This document shows positions 51,120 through 58,881 of a stretch of DNA of 64,000 nt, in pieces. Location of the stretch: positions 2,418,001-2,482,000 of the forward strand of contig NZ_CP152376.1 of NCBI RefSeq assembly GCF_038784515.1, in the 5' to 3' direction. The notes beneath the pieces were generated by a model that was not told the DNA's origin, ran no database searches, and saw only the letters and a list, made by a program, of their open reading frames with translations. Made by a program: the position numbers and the translations under genes. The DNA is from Rhodoferax sp. GW822-FHT02A01. GTDB taxonomy: Bacteria; Pseudomonadota; Gammaproteobacteria; Burkholderiales; Burkholderiaceae_C. The first letter of the stretch is position 1. Every line of letters starts with the position of its first letter.

Positions 51120-51437
51120 ATGAAACGGGAACTTTTGCTAGCCATCGCCATGTCGTCCACCTTCGCCGGAGGTGCAATGGCCAATACAGAGAAGTACTGC
51201 AACACGGTCGCACAAATGGCGACCGAATACGTCGGAGATCGGGAGGCTAGGCAGCCATATGCGACCACCCTTTACACGATCGATGCAGCAGTAGACCAGG
51301 CCAACCTCAGTACTGCCGAAAGGCAAAAATGGAAGCGCGACCTGAAGGCGTCTGCAAAGATTGCTTACGTTGACTTTCCAAAGATCACTGAGGCTGGCAT
51401 TTACAAACTGGTGCAGCTTGGCTGCATGTCAGAGTGA
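51120..51437 (+). CDS. Small exported protein, paralogue A
   Basis: 105 residues with signal peptide (LLLAIAMSSTFAGGAMA, cleavage before NTEKYC). The mature protein begins with EKYC and ends VDFPKITEAGIYKLVQLGCMSE, leaving two Cys that may pair. The ATG follows CAGGGAAGA. The next gene encodes a protein with the same layout, indicating an old tandem duplication. Function unknown. Confidence 0.72.
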   Translation: MKRELLLAIAMSSTFAGGAMANTEKYCNTVAQMATEYVGDREARQPYATTLYTIDAAVDQANLSTAERQKWKRDLKASAKIAYVDFPKITEAGIYKLVQLGCMSE

Positions 51438-51787
51438 TGAAGGCTCTTAACGTTAATCGTGGCTACCTCTTGAAGGTAATGGGTGTTGTCGCTCTGACCT
51501 TCGGGTGCGCATCGGCTGCGCACTCAGCCTTGAATGAAAAGTATTGCTTGTCGTCAGGGAAATTAGCGAGCGCACTCGCCAGGGCAAGGGATCGTGGTGT
51601 GACATACAAGGATATGAAGGCCCAACTCAGCAAGGCTCCATCCAACAGTCAAGAAGAGCGCGAAATGGGCTTCATGATGCTGAAAACGGTTTATGTTGAC
51701 TCGCCCGAAATCACACCGGATCAGGTCGAAATGTTCTTCTATGGAGCATGTATGCAGACGAAATCCAAGATGGAAGCCGGCAATTGA
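51437..51787 (+). CDS. Small exported protein, paralogue B
   Basis: 116 residues with a signal peptide (VVALTFGCASAAHSA) followed by NEKYCLSSGKLASALARARD and a C-terminal VYVDSPEITPDQVEMFFYGACMQ. The EKYC start and the VDxPxIT...C end match paralogue A. The ATG at 51437 overlaps the previous stop codon (GTG at 51434 is also possible). Two Cys are conserved between the paralogues. Function unknown; tight coupling suggests a heteromeric or sequential role. Confidence 0.7.
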   Translation: MKALNVNRGYLLKVMGVVALTFGCASAAHSALNEKYCLSSGKLASALARARDRGVTYKDMKAQLSKAPSNSQEEREMGFMMLKTVYVDSPEITPDQVEMFFYGACMQTKSKMEAGN

Positions 51788-51828
51788 GTGTCTTGGCGAC
51801 CGCATGACGCACCTTCAAGACGTGGCCA

Positions 51829-52503
51829 TCAGCACGGCGAAGCGAAGCCACTGTGGAACAGCCGCTGCACCTGACCCAATGACCAAGTGCCGCCCCGCGG
51901 TGCCTTGATGCCAAGGTCATTCAACTGAACCACCATCGCCCGCCTGCTCAAACCCTGGGCAGCAAACCCATTCAGCAAGGGCATCAAACGGGCGCTGAAC
52001 GCTCCGGCAGCGGCTTGACGCTCTTGGGTATGTCTCTTGAGGTTGGCTGGCCCAGTCGCTCCTAAAACTACGCCGCGGGCCTTTGCGGCCGCAAGGGCAT
52101 CACGGGTGCGCTCACTGATTCGGCGTGCCTCATGCTCTGCGAATGCAGCCATGATGTGGATGGTCAGCTGATTCGCTTCTGGCAGGTCACACGCCACGAA
52201 CTTGACCTTACTCTCCATCAAGCCGCTGACGAAATGAACATTGCGGGCAAGTCGATCCAGCTTGGCGATCAGCAGTGTGCCTCCTGACTTCTTGCACAGA
52301 TCGAGGGCACGACGCAGCTCAGGGCGGCGATCCAGGGCGTTTGCCCCCTTGCCAGTCTCGACCTCGACAAACTCAGCCAGGACGGTTTTGGAGCCGCCTG
52401 CGAGGTACTGCGTAACTGTCTGACGTTGGGCATCAAGACCCAGACCGGACGCGCCTTGCTTTTGGGTTGAAACTCTGAAGTAGGTAATGTATTGGTCTGC
52501 CAT
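51829..52503 (-). CDS. Serine recombinase (resolvase/invertase family)
   Basis: 224 residues. The catalytic Ser is in YFRVSTQKQGASGLGLDAQ, the family Arg residues are in LIAKLDRLARNVHFVSGLM and EHEARRISERT; a C-terminal helix-turn-helix region follows (GFAAQGLSRRAMVVQLNDLGI). It matches stand-alone resolvases seen in mobile elements and plasmids rather than large serine integrases. Its 3' end converges with paralogue B. It may act as an invertase or resolve multimers; target sites were not found. Confidence 0.9.
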   Translation of the reverse strand: MADQYITYFRVSTQKQGASGLGLDAQRQTVTQYLAGGSKTVLAEFVEVETGKGANALDRRPELRRALDLCKKSGGTLLIAKLDRLARNVHFVSGLMESKVKFVACDLPEANQLTIHIMAAFAEHEARRISERTRDALAAAKARGVVLGATGPANLKRHTQERQAAAGAFSARLMPLLNGFAAQGLSRRAMVVQLNDLGIKAPRGGTWSLGQVQRLFHSGFASPC

Positions 52504-53394
52504 GGTGATCTCCAGTTGCTGTCCACGTTCAAGGACGAACGTCCTACGTGTATACAGATTGTTGGATGCCGTAATCGGGCCTACAAGGAGAGGCTGACGG
52601 ACTGTTGTTTTGGCGAGGATGTTTACTGCCTTTACCGAATGCTGCCGGATCGTTTACTTTTGAGCTATATGGCCTGTTCTGTGTACTCTGCTGCTGACTC
52701 GGGCGACATTGGGGATGACAACAGCAGCGGCGGTAAACGTCACCGCATGTGTGATCGGGCGCAGCGGCAAGCATTTGGACCGTTTGTCAGCATGGAATCC
52801 TGGATTAAGCGAAGTCCGGCTGTAAAACGCACTGCGTCAATGTAGAGCCTTCTTCGTTCCGACGCCAAAAAGGTAATCCTTATACATAGGCATGGCAATC
52901 ACCATCGGCGCCTTGGATGGCAGGGTGGTCGCTTCGCTCCCACCGTGCCCACCAGCGCGGCGAGGTATGTCGTACCAACCGAGTAACGCTGCACTTGCGG
53001 AAGAGCCGCGATAGCGGCGCATTCCGCACAGTGTTCAGCTCACTTCTGACAGCAAGGTAAGCCTACTCCGTCATGTTCTGAAATTTGCTTCGGATGTAAC
53101 CCCCATCCCGTTGGTGATCTGAAGTCAATGCGCGAGCGCAGCGAAGCGCAACCAGAGGCCGATGTGGAGCCGCAGGCGACACAACAGGCCTCTGGTCTGG
53201 CCCTTTAGTTATCTACCTTCCACAATACCGGCTTACTTGCTTAGGTCATTACCTGCTTACCTATTATGGACAGCAGCGGGAGGGGGGAACTGGCCTCCTT
53301 CATTGGGAAAACATGAGGCTCGGTGTGAGTGATCCCCTCGTTCATGTCCCCCTCGATCCCCCCTTCTGGGCCACCCCAGTGTGACCCGCGACAA
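52504..53394. other. Gene-poor stretch within the island
   Basis: About 890 bases between the resolvase start and the end of the Cys-rich gene. Open frames here (for example on the plus strand at 52492-52845) lack ribosome-binding sites and recognisable motifs. The only clear structure is a 10-bp inverted repeat at 53151-53196. It may hold recombinase sites or decayed genes. Confidence 0.55.
53151..53196. repeat. Inverted repeat, 10-bp arms
   Basis: ACCAGAGGCC (53151-53160) and GGCCTCTGGT (53187-53196) are perfectly complementary with a 26-base loop. No T-run follows, so it is not a typical terminator. The surrounding stretch is otherwise unassigned. Confidence 0.6.
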
Positions 53395-54615
53395 TCAAAT
53401 AATGCCCGTGACGTGTTTGTCCAGTGTCGTGAGTTTGTCCCGCACGGTCTTCACATCCAGGGTACGGCCGGTGCTCAGGGCGAAGATTTCCGCCACATGC
53501 TTTACAAGTGCCCCTTCACCCAAAAGCTCTCGTGCCTTCCACAATGCCTCGTAATCCGGTATGTGCTTTTCAATACGCACGTCTCTTTCTGCCCACTCAT
53601 TGAGCTGCCTGCGAACGGATGCAATCTTGGGTGGTATGCGCGTACTACCGTGCTTTGTGGACTCCATCACCCTTTCCAGTCGATCCGCCACGTCGGTGCC
53701 CTTCAGGGTCACCAATTGACACTGCAGCCGGGGCGTAAGGTACAGAACTTCGTCCACCCTATGTCGGCTTTTCCACTTTTCACTGGCGAAAGACCAAGCC
53801 AGATCAAAAGGGAAGGCGCCACCTGGATAAAAAAGATGCTGGAGCGACTCGTCCCTGACAGTTACCCGTTCCTTCATGGTATGCAGCCAATGCAGATCAA
53901 TCACCAACTGGTCACGATGAATTTCAAAGTAAATGGGGCTACCCTTTGCTTCGCCGACCTTGGGTTTTGGCCTGAATTCTGGCGCAATGCTTGACTCCAG
54001 ATTGATCAAAATCGAAAGCTCGCAGAACTTTTGACGGATGGCATAGTAGTCACCGTGTACCGCAAGCGCGCTAGTCAGGGCAGCAAGTTGAGCGCGGGGA
54101 TTGTCAACCGGCGGGAGCGCGTGAATGCTCTCCACTGGAAACCCTGAAGTGCGTGTAGCCGTCACTGTAGGGAGTTCAACTGTTGCCGAAGGGGTACTGA
54201 CTGGCTCAGAAGTGGCAATCGTTGGTACAACGTCAGTCGGAGCCAGTTCGACGGTTGCCGCTTTGGCTTTGGCTATGACGGCTGAGGCTTCTTTCAGGTC
54301 TTCGCCTTCGGCACTTGCCACAGTAGGTTCTGGTTCCGATGGTCGTTCGCAGCTCACATCTGGCATGGGCACTGATGTCGAGCGTCCCAATTTCTTTCTT
54401 CCGGCCATGTGACGTTTCATATGGGCGGTCACGTCCACGCGCACCTTGATCAATTCAAGCGTAACAAGGCATTCATCATCGCAGGCGCTGAACGCCCCAC
54501 AAGACGTGCATATGGGTGATTCATGAGAGAAAGCAGTTGCCGCGCCAAAACAAGCTGGGGCAGTCTTTCGGATACCATCGATTGGTGAAAGTGTCGTGTC
54601 GATTGTTTGAGTCAT
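53395..54615 (-). CDS. Cys-rich protein of unknown function (406 aa)
   Basis: The ATG at 54615 is preceded by GAAAGGAAGCTC, a good ribosome-binding site, so the longer open frame upstream (to 54978) is unlikely. The N-terminal region has a metal-binding-like cluster CTSCGAFSACDDEC, then a basic stretch (AHMKRHMAGRKKLGRS), a Thr/Pro/Val-rich linker (residues about 90-175) and a C-terminal helical domain ending LSTGRTLDVKTVRDKLTTLDKHV. No family recognised. The layout (zinc-like knuckle, linker, helical domain) would fit DNA or RNA binding. Confidence 0.7.
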   Translation of the reverse strand: MTQTIDTTLSPIDGIRKTAPACFGAATAFSHESPICTSCGAFSACDDECLVTLELIKVRVDVTAHMKRHMAGRKKLGRSTSVPMPDVSCERPSEPEPTVASAEGEDLKEASAVIAKAKAATVELAPTDVVPTIATSEPVSTPSATVELPTVTATRTSGFPVESIHALPPVDNPRAQLAALTSALAVHGDYYAIRQKFCELSILINLESSIAPEFRPKPKVGEAKGSPIYFEIHRDQLVIDLHWLHTMKERVTVRDESLQHLFYPGGAFPFDLAWSFASEKWKSRHRVDEVLYLTPRLQCQLVTLKGTDVADRLERVMESTKHGSTRIPPKIASVRRQLNEWAERDVRIEKHIPDYEALWKARELLGEGALVKHVAEIFALSTGRTLDVKTVRDKLTTLDKHVTGII

Positions 54616-54943
54616 GAGCTTCCTTTCATTTGTTGCAGAAGCACATAAGTTACTAGGCGGACGTTGGCGGCGGCGTGTTTTATAAAAAAAACTACACATT
54701 TTGAAAATAAAGTTTGAACCTGTTGACGCGCCAACGATCGGTTGACAGCTAATCTTTGGTGGGGCGTTCGGTGTGCGGTCATTCCCGGTCGTCCATGCTG
54801 CATAGACCCAGTGGCGAGCATGTCCCATCAACGCATCAAAGCCTCCTGTATACACCCTATTGCCTGGCCGAATGCATATTCCCCGAACTGCGATAAGCTG
54901 CAATGGTGCGACCAAATTCGGCGTCAGGTAACTGAACAGGGGG
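54616..54943. other. Divergent promoter region between Cys-rich and DUF2971 genes
   Basis: 328 bases between two divergent starts. AT-rich patches near 54660-54715 (runs of A and T) could hold promoters for both genes. No RNA gene or repeat recognised. Confidence 0.45.
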
Positions 54944-55912
54944 ATGAGTATTTCAAACGCATTTGACATTGCAAGCAAAGAGCTTTGGGCTGACTTCGAC
55001 GAGGAGCGGTCATTCCCAGCAACGCGTCTTTTGCTTGCTCATTACACATCCATTCAAACTTTTGAGCGGATCATTGCAAACAGAGAGTTTTGGTTCTCGA
55101 ATCCGCTCTATATGAACGATTTGGAAGAACTCAGGTTCGGCATGATCGAAGGCGCAGCAGAATTCCGTCGAAGCGAATTGCTAAAGAAAGCATGTGAGAG
55201 CGACGGGCGTCATAAGCACTTGGTAGATGCCTTTGATCAACATTTCAACGACTTTGACAAGAATCATGTTTTGAACACTTATCTAATGTGCTTCTCGGAG
55301 CACACTGCAGATGACAACGATGGCCTGCTGTCAATGTGGCGTGGTTACGGAAATGGTGGTTCCGGCGCGGCCATTGTTGTAGATACAAACAATATCAATG
55401 TAAATCCGGGTTCCCCGTTAATAGTGGGGAAGGTTCACTATGGAACCAAGGAGAAACGCTTCGCCTGGATACATCAAAAGATTGACTTACTCGCGAAGAT
55501 AGTCACGGAGCACGCCAAAACAACTGACGACCTAAGTTCTGTGGCCTACGCGTGGTTTCACCGGCTCAAATCGTTTGCACTGTTCAGCAAGCACTCGGGG
55601 TTCCAGGAAGAGCGCGAGTGGCGAATCGTTTACATGAGCGACCGAGACAATGAGAAAAAGCTCCAGCCATTCTTTGGGCACTTGGCAACAAACAGGGGCA
55701 TTGAACCCAAACTCAAACTCCCTATCAGGAAGATCGAAGGGGTGACAGCCGACGATCTTTCTCTCGAAAAAATCATCGATCGCATAATTCTGGGGCCGTC
55801 GATTGCCAGCGTTCTGGGGGTCAATTCGTTGAAGCAGATGTTGGCAAACTTGGGACACGCAAACCTCGCCGCCAGGGTGGTTGCGTCTGAGATACCCTTT
55901 AGGGCAACCTGA
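54944..55912 (+). CDS. DUF2971 domain protein
   Basis: 322 residues. Characteristic blocks are LLLAHYTSIQTFERIIANREFWFSNPLYMND (His-Tyr-Thr core and N-D), LMCFSEHTADDNDGLLSMWRGYGNGG, and the late FQEEREWRIVY. These match the DUF2971 family, which occurs in accessory regions and near toxin or defence genes; the biochemical role is unknown. It is the first gene of a plus-strand stretch with a 120-base gap in which no partner is evident. Confidence 0.75.
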   Translation: MSISNAFDIASKELWADFDEERSFPATRLLLAHYTSIQTFERIIANREFWFSNPLYMNDLEELRFGMIEGAAEFRRSELLKKACESDGRHKHLVDAFDQHFNDFDKNHVLNTYLMCFSEHTADDNDGLLSMWRGYGNGGSGAAIVVDTNNINVNPGSPLIVGKVHYGTKEKRFAWIHQKIDLLAKIVTEHAKTTDDLSSVAYAWFHRLKSFALFSKHSGFQEEREWRIVYMSDRDNEKKLQPFFGHLATNRGIEPKLKLPIRKIEGVTADDLSLEKIIDRIILGPSIASVLGVNSLKQMLANLGHANLAARVVASEIPFRAT

Positions 55913-56183
55913 ACTGGTCGAGAGGGGGCGTTCCCAATCCCTTTCAATCAAGGTGCATCCGTCAACTGCCTGACCGGACAGGCCAAAACGCTTCCTTGCC
56001 CCCTTGATGGGTTGCAATCTGGTTCGGTCAGCGCTTAGGATGTCGGCCTGTATGTTGCGTTGCCGCCGTCCAGCTAGGGCCTTCGATTTGAGCGGCGCCT
56101 TGCAAAGCTGCACTTGGCTCCTGGACGACGTTGGTGATTTCATGGTGGCTGGTCACAATCCAGATTGGAAAGGAAGTAAGAGC

Positions 56184-56528
56184 ATGGCAACGATCATTGG
56201 GCGTTGGCGAGAGTCGCACATGCCGCCTACGCCGCCCTTGAGTTGGGCAGACGCTAACGGAGGGGTGAAGGGTGCTGTAGCGGTTGATGCGACCAACCGT
56301 GTCGTCGCACGTATCGAGCCGAAAGAGAACTCTTACTATCTCACTGTGGATGGCTGGATTTGGAACGTTGCGGGCGACAAGGGCACAGCGCGCCTCAATG
56401 CCATTCTGGCGAGCGATCCCGATCCCAGAGAGAAATGGACCAGCGAGAAGCCGGTGAAGCTGTTCACCAGCTTGGCTGCAGCGAAGACCGAAGCCGAAGA
56501 AATCGCCACCATGCTGTGGCCAAAATGA
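56184..56528 (+). CDS. Hypothetical protein, 114 aa
   Basis: Starts MATIIGRWRESHMPPTPP at the ATG 56184, preceded by GAAAGGAAGTAAGAGC. Trp-rich in the middle (LTVDGWIWNVAGDKGT) and with a helical C-terminus (LAAAKTEAEEIATMLWPK). Soluble, no signal peptide, not recognised. The longer open frame from 56004 has no support. Confidence 0.6.
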   Translation: MATIIGRWRESHMPPTPPLSWADANGGVKGAVAVDATNRVVARIEPKENSYYLTVDGWIWNVAGDKGTARLNAILASDPDPREKWTSEKPVKLFTSLAAAKTEAEEIATMLWPK

Positions 56529-56824
56529 AGGCGGCTTCGTCTCGAAAGCCGACATTGCCATGCTCAATCTCAGCGGCGAGACCTGGCCATTAGCTGACAC
56601 GTTACTTCCTGCCCGAAAGCAGATTTTCAAGTTCACCCAAATGGGGGATGGTCGGACAGCACCCGAACTGACACAATGGAGTCAAAGTGATAGTTTTCAA
56701 TTTACTGCAATAAGCGCTCAGCACTAAAAAAGTCCTGCTTACTGTAACTAACTCGGGCCGTGGCTTGCGGTTGATGGGAAGATCCCTTTTATTCACTGGC
56801 AATTTAACAACAGGGAATTTAAAA

Positions 56825-57265
56825 ATGTCGAATGCGGCAAACGATAACACTCCTATCCTAGTGGCTGAAACTGATTGGTTTCTTCAATCACTAGTGAATT
56901 TGACTAACAAGTCAGCATTCCAAGTTGGGATCACTTTGCAAGTAAGTGGAATGCTTGTATCCGGGGTCTTGGTTAGTCACAAGCAATATTTTGAAGGTTT
57001 TGCTTCAGAGTTGGCAAATGCATTTGCCGATACAGAAGAAGCGGAAACAATTAAGACCCATATTTCATCCTATGGCGATTCATACAAGTCCGACGGTGAA
57101 AATGAAGAGCCTCTTCCTCCGCCACAATTTATTCACTTAAAGGAAACTCGCTTTTTTAATACGGCAGGCAATCCAATTCCTGGCAATAGAGGTGTGTGGT
57201 GGCGCGGTCGAATATGTGAGGTTGGTGGTTTTACGCTTGGCAGCTTGAGTGCGTCAAACAGCTAA
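56825..57265 (+). CDS. GvpU-like protein
   Basis: 146 residues starting MSNAANDNTPILVAETDWFLQSLVNLTNKS, with the core AFQVGITLQVSGMLVSGVLVSHKQYFEGFASEL. This ITLxVxGxLVSGxLxSxxxYF pattern resembles the gas-vesicle accessory protein GvpU family. No other gas-vesicle gene is in the window, and GvpU-like proteins are also found outside such clusters, so a gas-vesicle role should not be assumed. Confidence 0.55.
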   Translation: MSNAANDNTPILVAETDWFLQSLVNLTNKSAFQVGITLQVSGMLVSGVLVSHKQYFEGFASELANAFADTEEAETIKTHISSYGDSYKSDGENEEPLPPPQFIHLKETRFFNTAGNPIPGNRGVWWRGRICEVGGFTLGSLSASNS

Positions 57266-57471
57266 TTCAACCATTAAGCCTTTACCAGTAACGGGCATCC
57301 ACGTGAATTGAATGACCGCTTTTGAGCACAACGTAATTCCGCTTCCAGCCCTAAACAGCCAAATTGCAGACCTTGTGGGCATTGCTTGGGTCTGGTAATA
57401 GAGCCAGAGCCATCCAATCGATTCAAGCTGCATTCCCTTCAAACCTCAGTAAGGCACTCCCAAACCGCGGC

Positions 57472-58614
57472 CTAGACCCCGTGGTGGGCGTTCCGCATCA
57501 ACCCCACCAAAGTCTCCTGAACCTGCTCCAGCGCACTGGTCACATCGCCTTCATTCAACCCAACATAGTGCCTGTGTAAGACATCGGTCTTCGGCGCGGT
57601 GTGGTTCAGAATTCGACGCAATACAGCATCGCCAAGCCCCAGCTTCTCACCCACGGTGGCAAGCATCTTGCGCAGGTCATGCAGCATGAAGCGCGGTGAC
57701 CCCAGCCGCATCGCCATCCTGTACAGGTGCTCCGCACTAACTCCCTTGAACAGTTGTGCATCGGGTTCCAATCCCTTGCAGCGTCGTTTCAGAATTTCCC
57801 GCATCATCGGCGTGATCGGCAAAGAGTGGGGCTTCCCGTTTTTGGTCATGGGGATGGTCAAAACGCCCTTGGCAAGGTCAATTTGCTGCCGGGTCAACTC
57901 CCTGCATTCGTTGCGTCGCAAGCCCGTGTAGAGCGTCAGGAGCAAGAAATCACGCTGTTTCTCGCCCAGCTTGTCCACTGCCTCCCTCCAAGCCGGTAAG
58001 TCTGACTCTTGCAACCGACGTGCACGGGGCTGGGAGCGCTCTGGCATCAACCCAGCCGCAGCCAGCTTCACAAAGGGTGATTCAAGCTGTAAACCATGAA
58101 CAGCATTCACGTACTTGACCAGGGCGCCCACGATGCCTCGACCTAGCTCAACTAGGGCGGAACCCTTTTCTTGGGCAAAATCGTGGCACCGTTCTCTAAA
58201 CGCGCCATGCGCCATGTGACTGATCGGCTGATCCAGCCAGTCACCGAAGTGGGTACGAAAGAACGAGTCATACCTGCGCTGGCTGGACGCCTTGATGCTC
58301 TTGGCCTTGCAGTACGCCACAAAGGCCTCGCGCAGGTTTGGAAGGTCTGGTGCCACCCTGCGGCTGGGTGTTTCACCGTCTCTGCACTGCCTCAGAACGG
58401 TCATGGCCTTTGCTCTGGCTTCGCTGACGGTCATTAAAGGCCAATGACCCAGCATCATGCGGAACTGCCTACCCTTCACGCTGGTGGCAATCAGGAAGGT
58501 TCGTTTGCGAGCATTCAGACGCACGCCAAACCCACTCAGAACCCTGTCCCGAATGATCCTGCCATCTGTGGCGGTGGCCTTGGAAAGCATGGATTCGCTG
58601 ATAAGTACAATCAC
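57472..58614 (-). CDS. Tyrosine integrase with N-terminal DUF4102-like domain
   Basis: 380 residues. N-terminal domain GFGVRLNARKRTFLIATSVKGRQFRMMLGHWPLMTVSEARAKA is typical of DUF4102-type island integrases. The catalytic set is visible: Arg in LYTGLRRNECRELT, Lys in IPMTKNGKPHSLPI, HDLRKM (His and Arg), and a C-terminal H...RHY, in which Tyr is the nucleophile. The GTG at 58614 is the first codon; an ATG at 58590 (M9) is also possible. The start overlaps the ychF leader copy, so int and ychF promoters lie back to back. Confidence 0.92.
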   Translation of the reverse strand: MIVLISESMLSKATATDGRIIRDRVLSGFGVRLNARKRTFLIATSVKGRQFRMMLGHWPLMTVSEARAKAMTVLRQCRDGETPSRRVAPDLPNLREAFVAYCKAKSIKASSQRRYDSFFRTHFGDWLDQPISHMAHGAFRERCHDFAQEKGSALVELGRGIVGALVKYVNAVHGLQLESPFVKLAAAGLMPERSQPRARRLQESDLPAWREAVDKLGEKQRDFLLLTLYTGLRRNECRELTRQQIDLAKGVLTIPMTKNGKPHSLPITPMMREILKRRCKGLEPDAQLFKGVSAEHLYRMAMRLGSPRFMLHDLRKMLATVGEKLGLGDAVLRRILNHTAPKTDVLHRHYVGLNEGDVTSALEQVQETLVGLMRNAHHGV

Positions 58615-58881
58615 GGCCTATTCCCCATGACAAAACGAGGACAAAAAACCGAGGTCGCGTAGCGCTGTCGGTACTTCGTGTTGTCCGTCGCCATCTCCAC
58701 GTTTTGAAGGGGACTGGCGCCTCCACCGCGCCCACTTTGGGATCGAGGGTGCAGGCGGGGCCTCTAGATATAAGGATATTTCATGAGTTTGAAGTGTGGC
58801 ATCGTGGGCTTGCCCAACGTCGGCAAATCGACCCTGTTCAACGCGCTGACCAAGGCGGGCATTGCGGCGGAGAACTATCCC
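58603..58881. repeat. Right island boundary repeat (attR region with ychF leader and start)
   Basis: Partner of 47031-47309, same 279-base length and identical spacing (177 bases from the TACAAT hexamer to ATG). The coding 99 bases are 98 of 99 identical; the leader is diverged. Here ychF continues without interruption, so the chromosomal ychF body joins the element's own leader copy. The element's integrase GTG start lies inside the first bases of the repeat. Confidence 0.85.
58606..58611 (+). promoter_or_regulatory. Candidate -10 element of the island-supplied ychF promoter
   Basis: TACAAT, identical to and equally spaced as the left copy. It lies within the first four codons of the integrase gene on the opposite strand. 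No -35 hexamer is clear. Function is inferred from conservation between two diverged leader copies. Confidence 0.4.

Larger units (their letters stand above)
47310..58782. mobile_element. Genomic island inserted in the 5' end of ychF
   Basis: About 11.5 kb bounded by the ychF start duplication, with a tyrosine integrase at the right end reading away from intact ychF. Third-codon GC and overall GC fall in parts of it (especially 48.7-50.5 kb), unlike the flanks. Contents: YaaC-like, Sll1717-type ATPase, XRE regulator, two small exported paralogues, serine recombinase, Cys-rich unknown protein, DUF2971 protein, small unknown, GvpU-like protein, integrase. No conjugation, replication or phage structural genes are seen, so it is an integrative element mobilised by other means or immobile. 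Confidence 0.88.

Noticed and set aside
52492..52845. 117-codon plus-strand frame after the resolvase
   Set aside because: No ribosome-binding site, no recognisable motif, overlaps the resolvase start; coding not supported.
53151..53196. Inverted repeat as terminator or integron attC site
   Set aside because: No T-run follows and no attC core (RYYYAAC) pairs were seen; there is no integron integrase in the window.
54616..54978. N-terminal extension of the Cys-rich protein
   Set aside because: The long frame upstream lacks a ribosome-binding site, whereas the ATG at 54615 has a good one; extension sequence is low-complexity.
47310..58782. Island as an intact prophage or conjugative element
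   Set aside because: No phage structural, lysis or replication genes and no relaxase or type IV secretion genes are seen.
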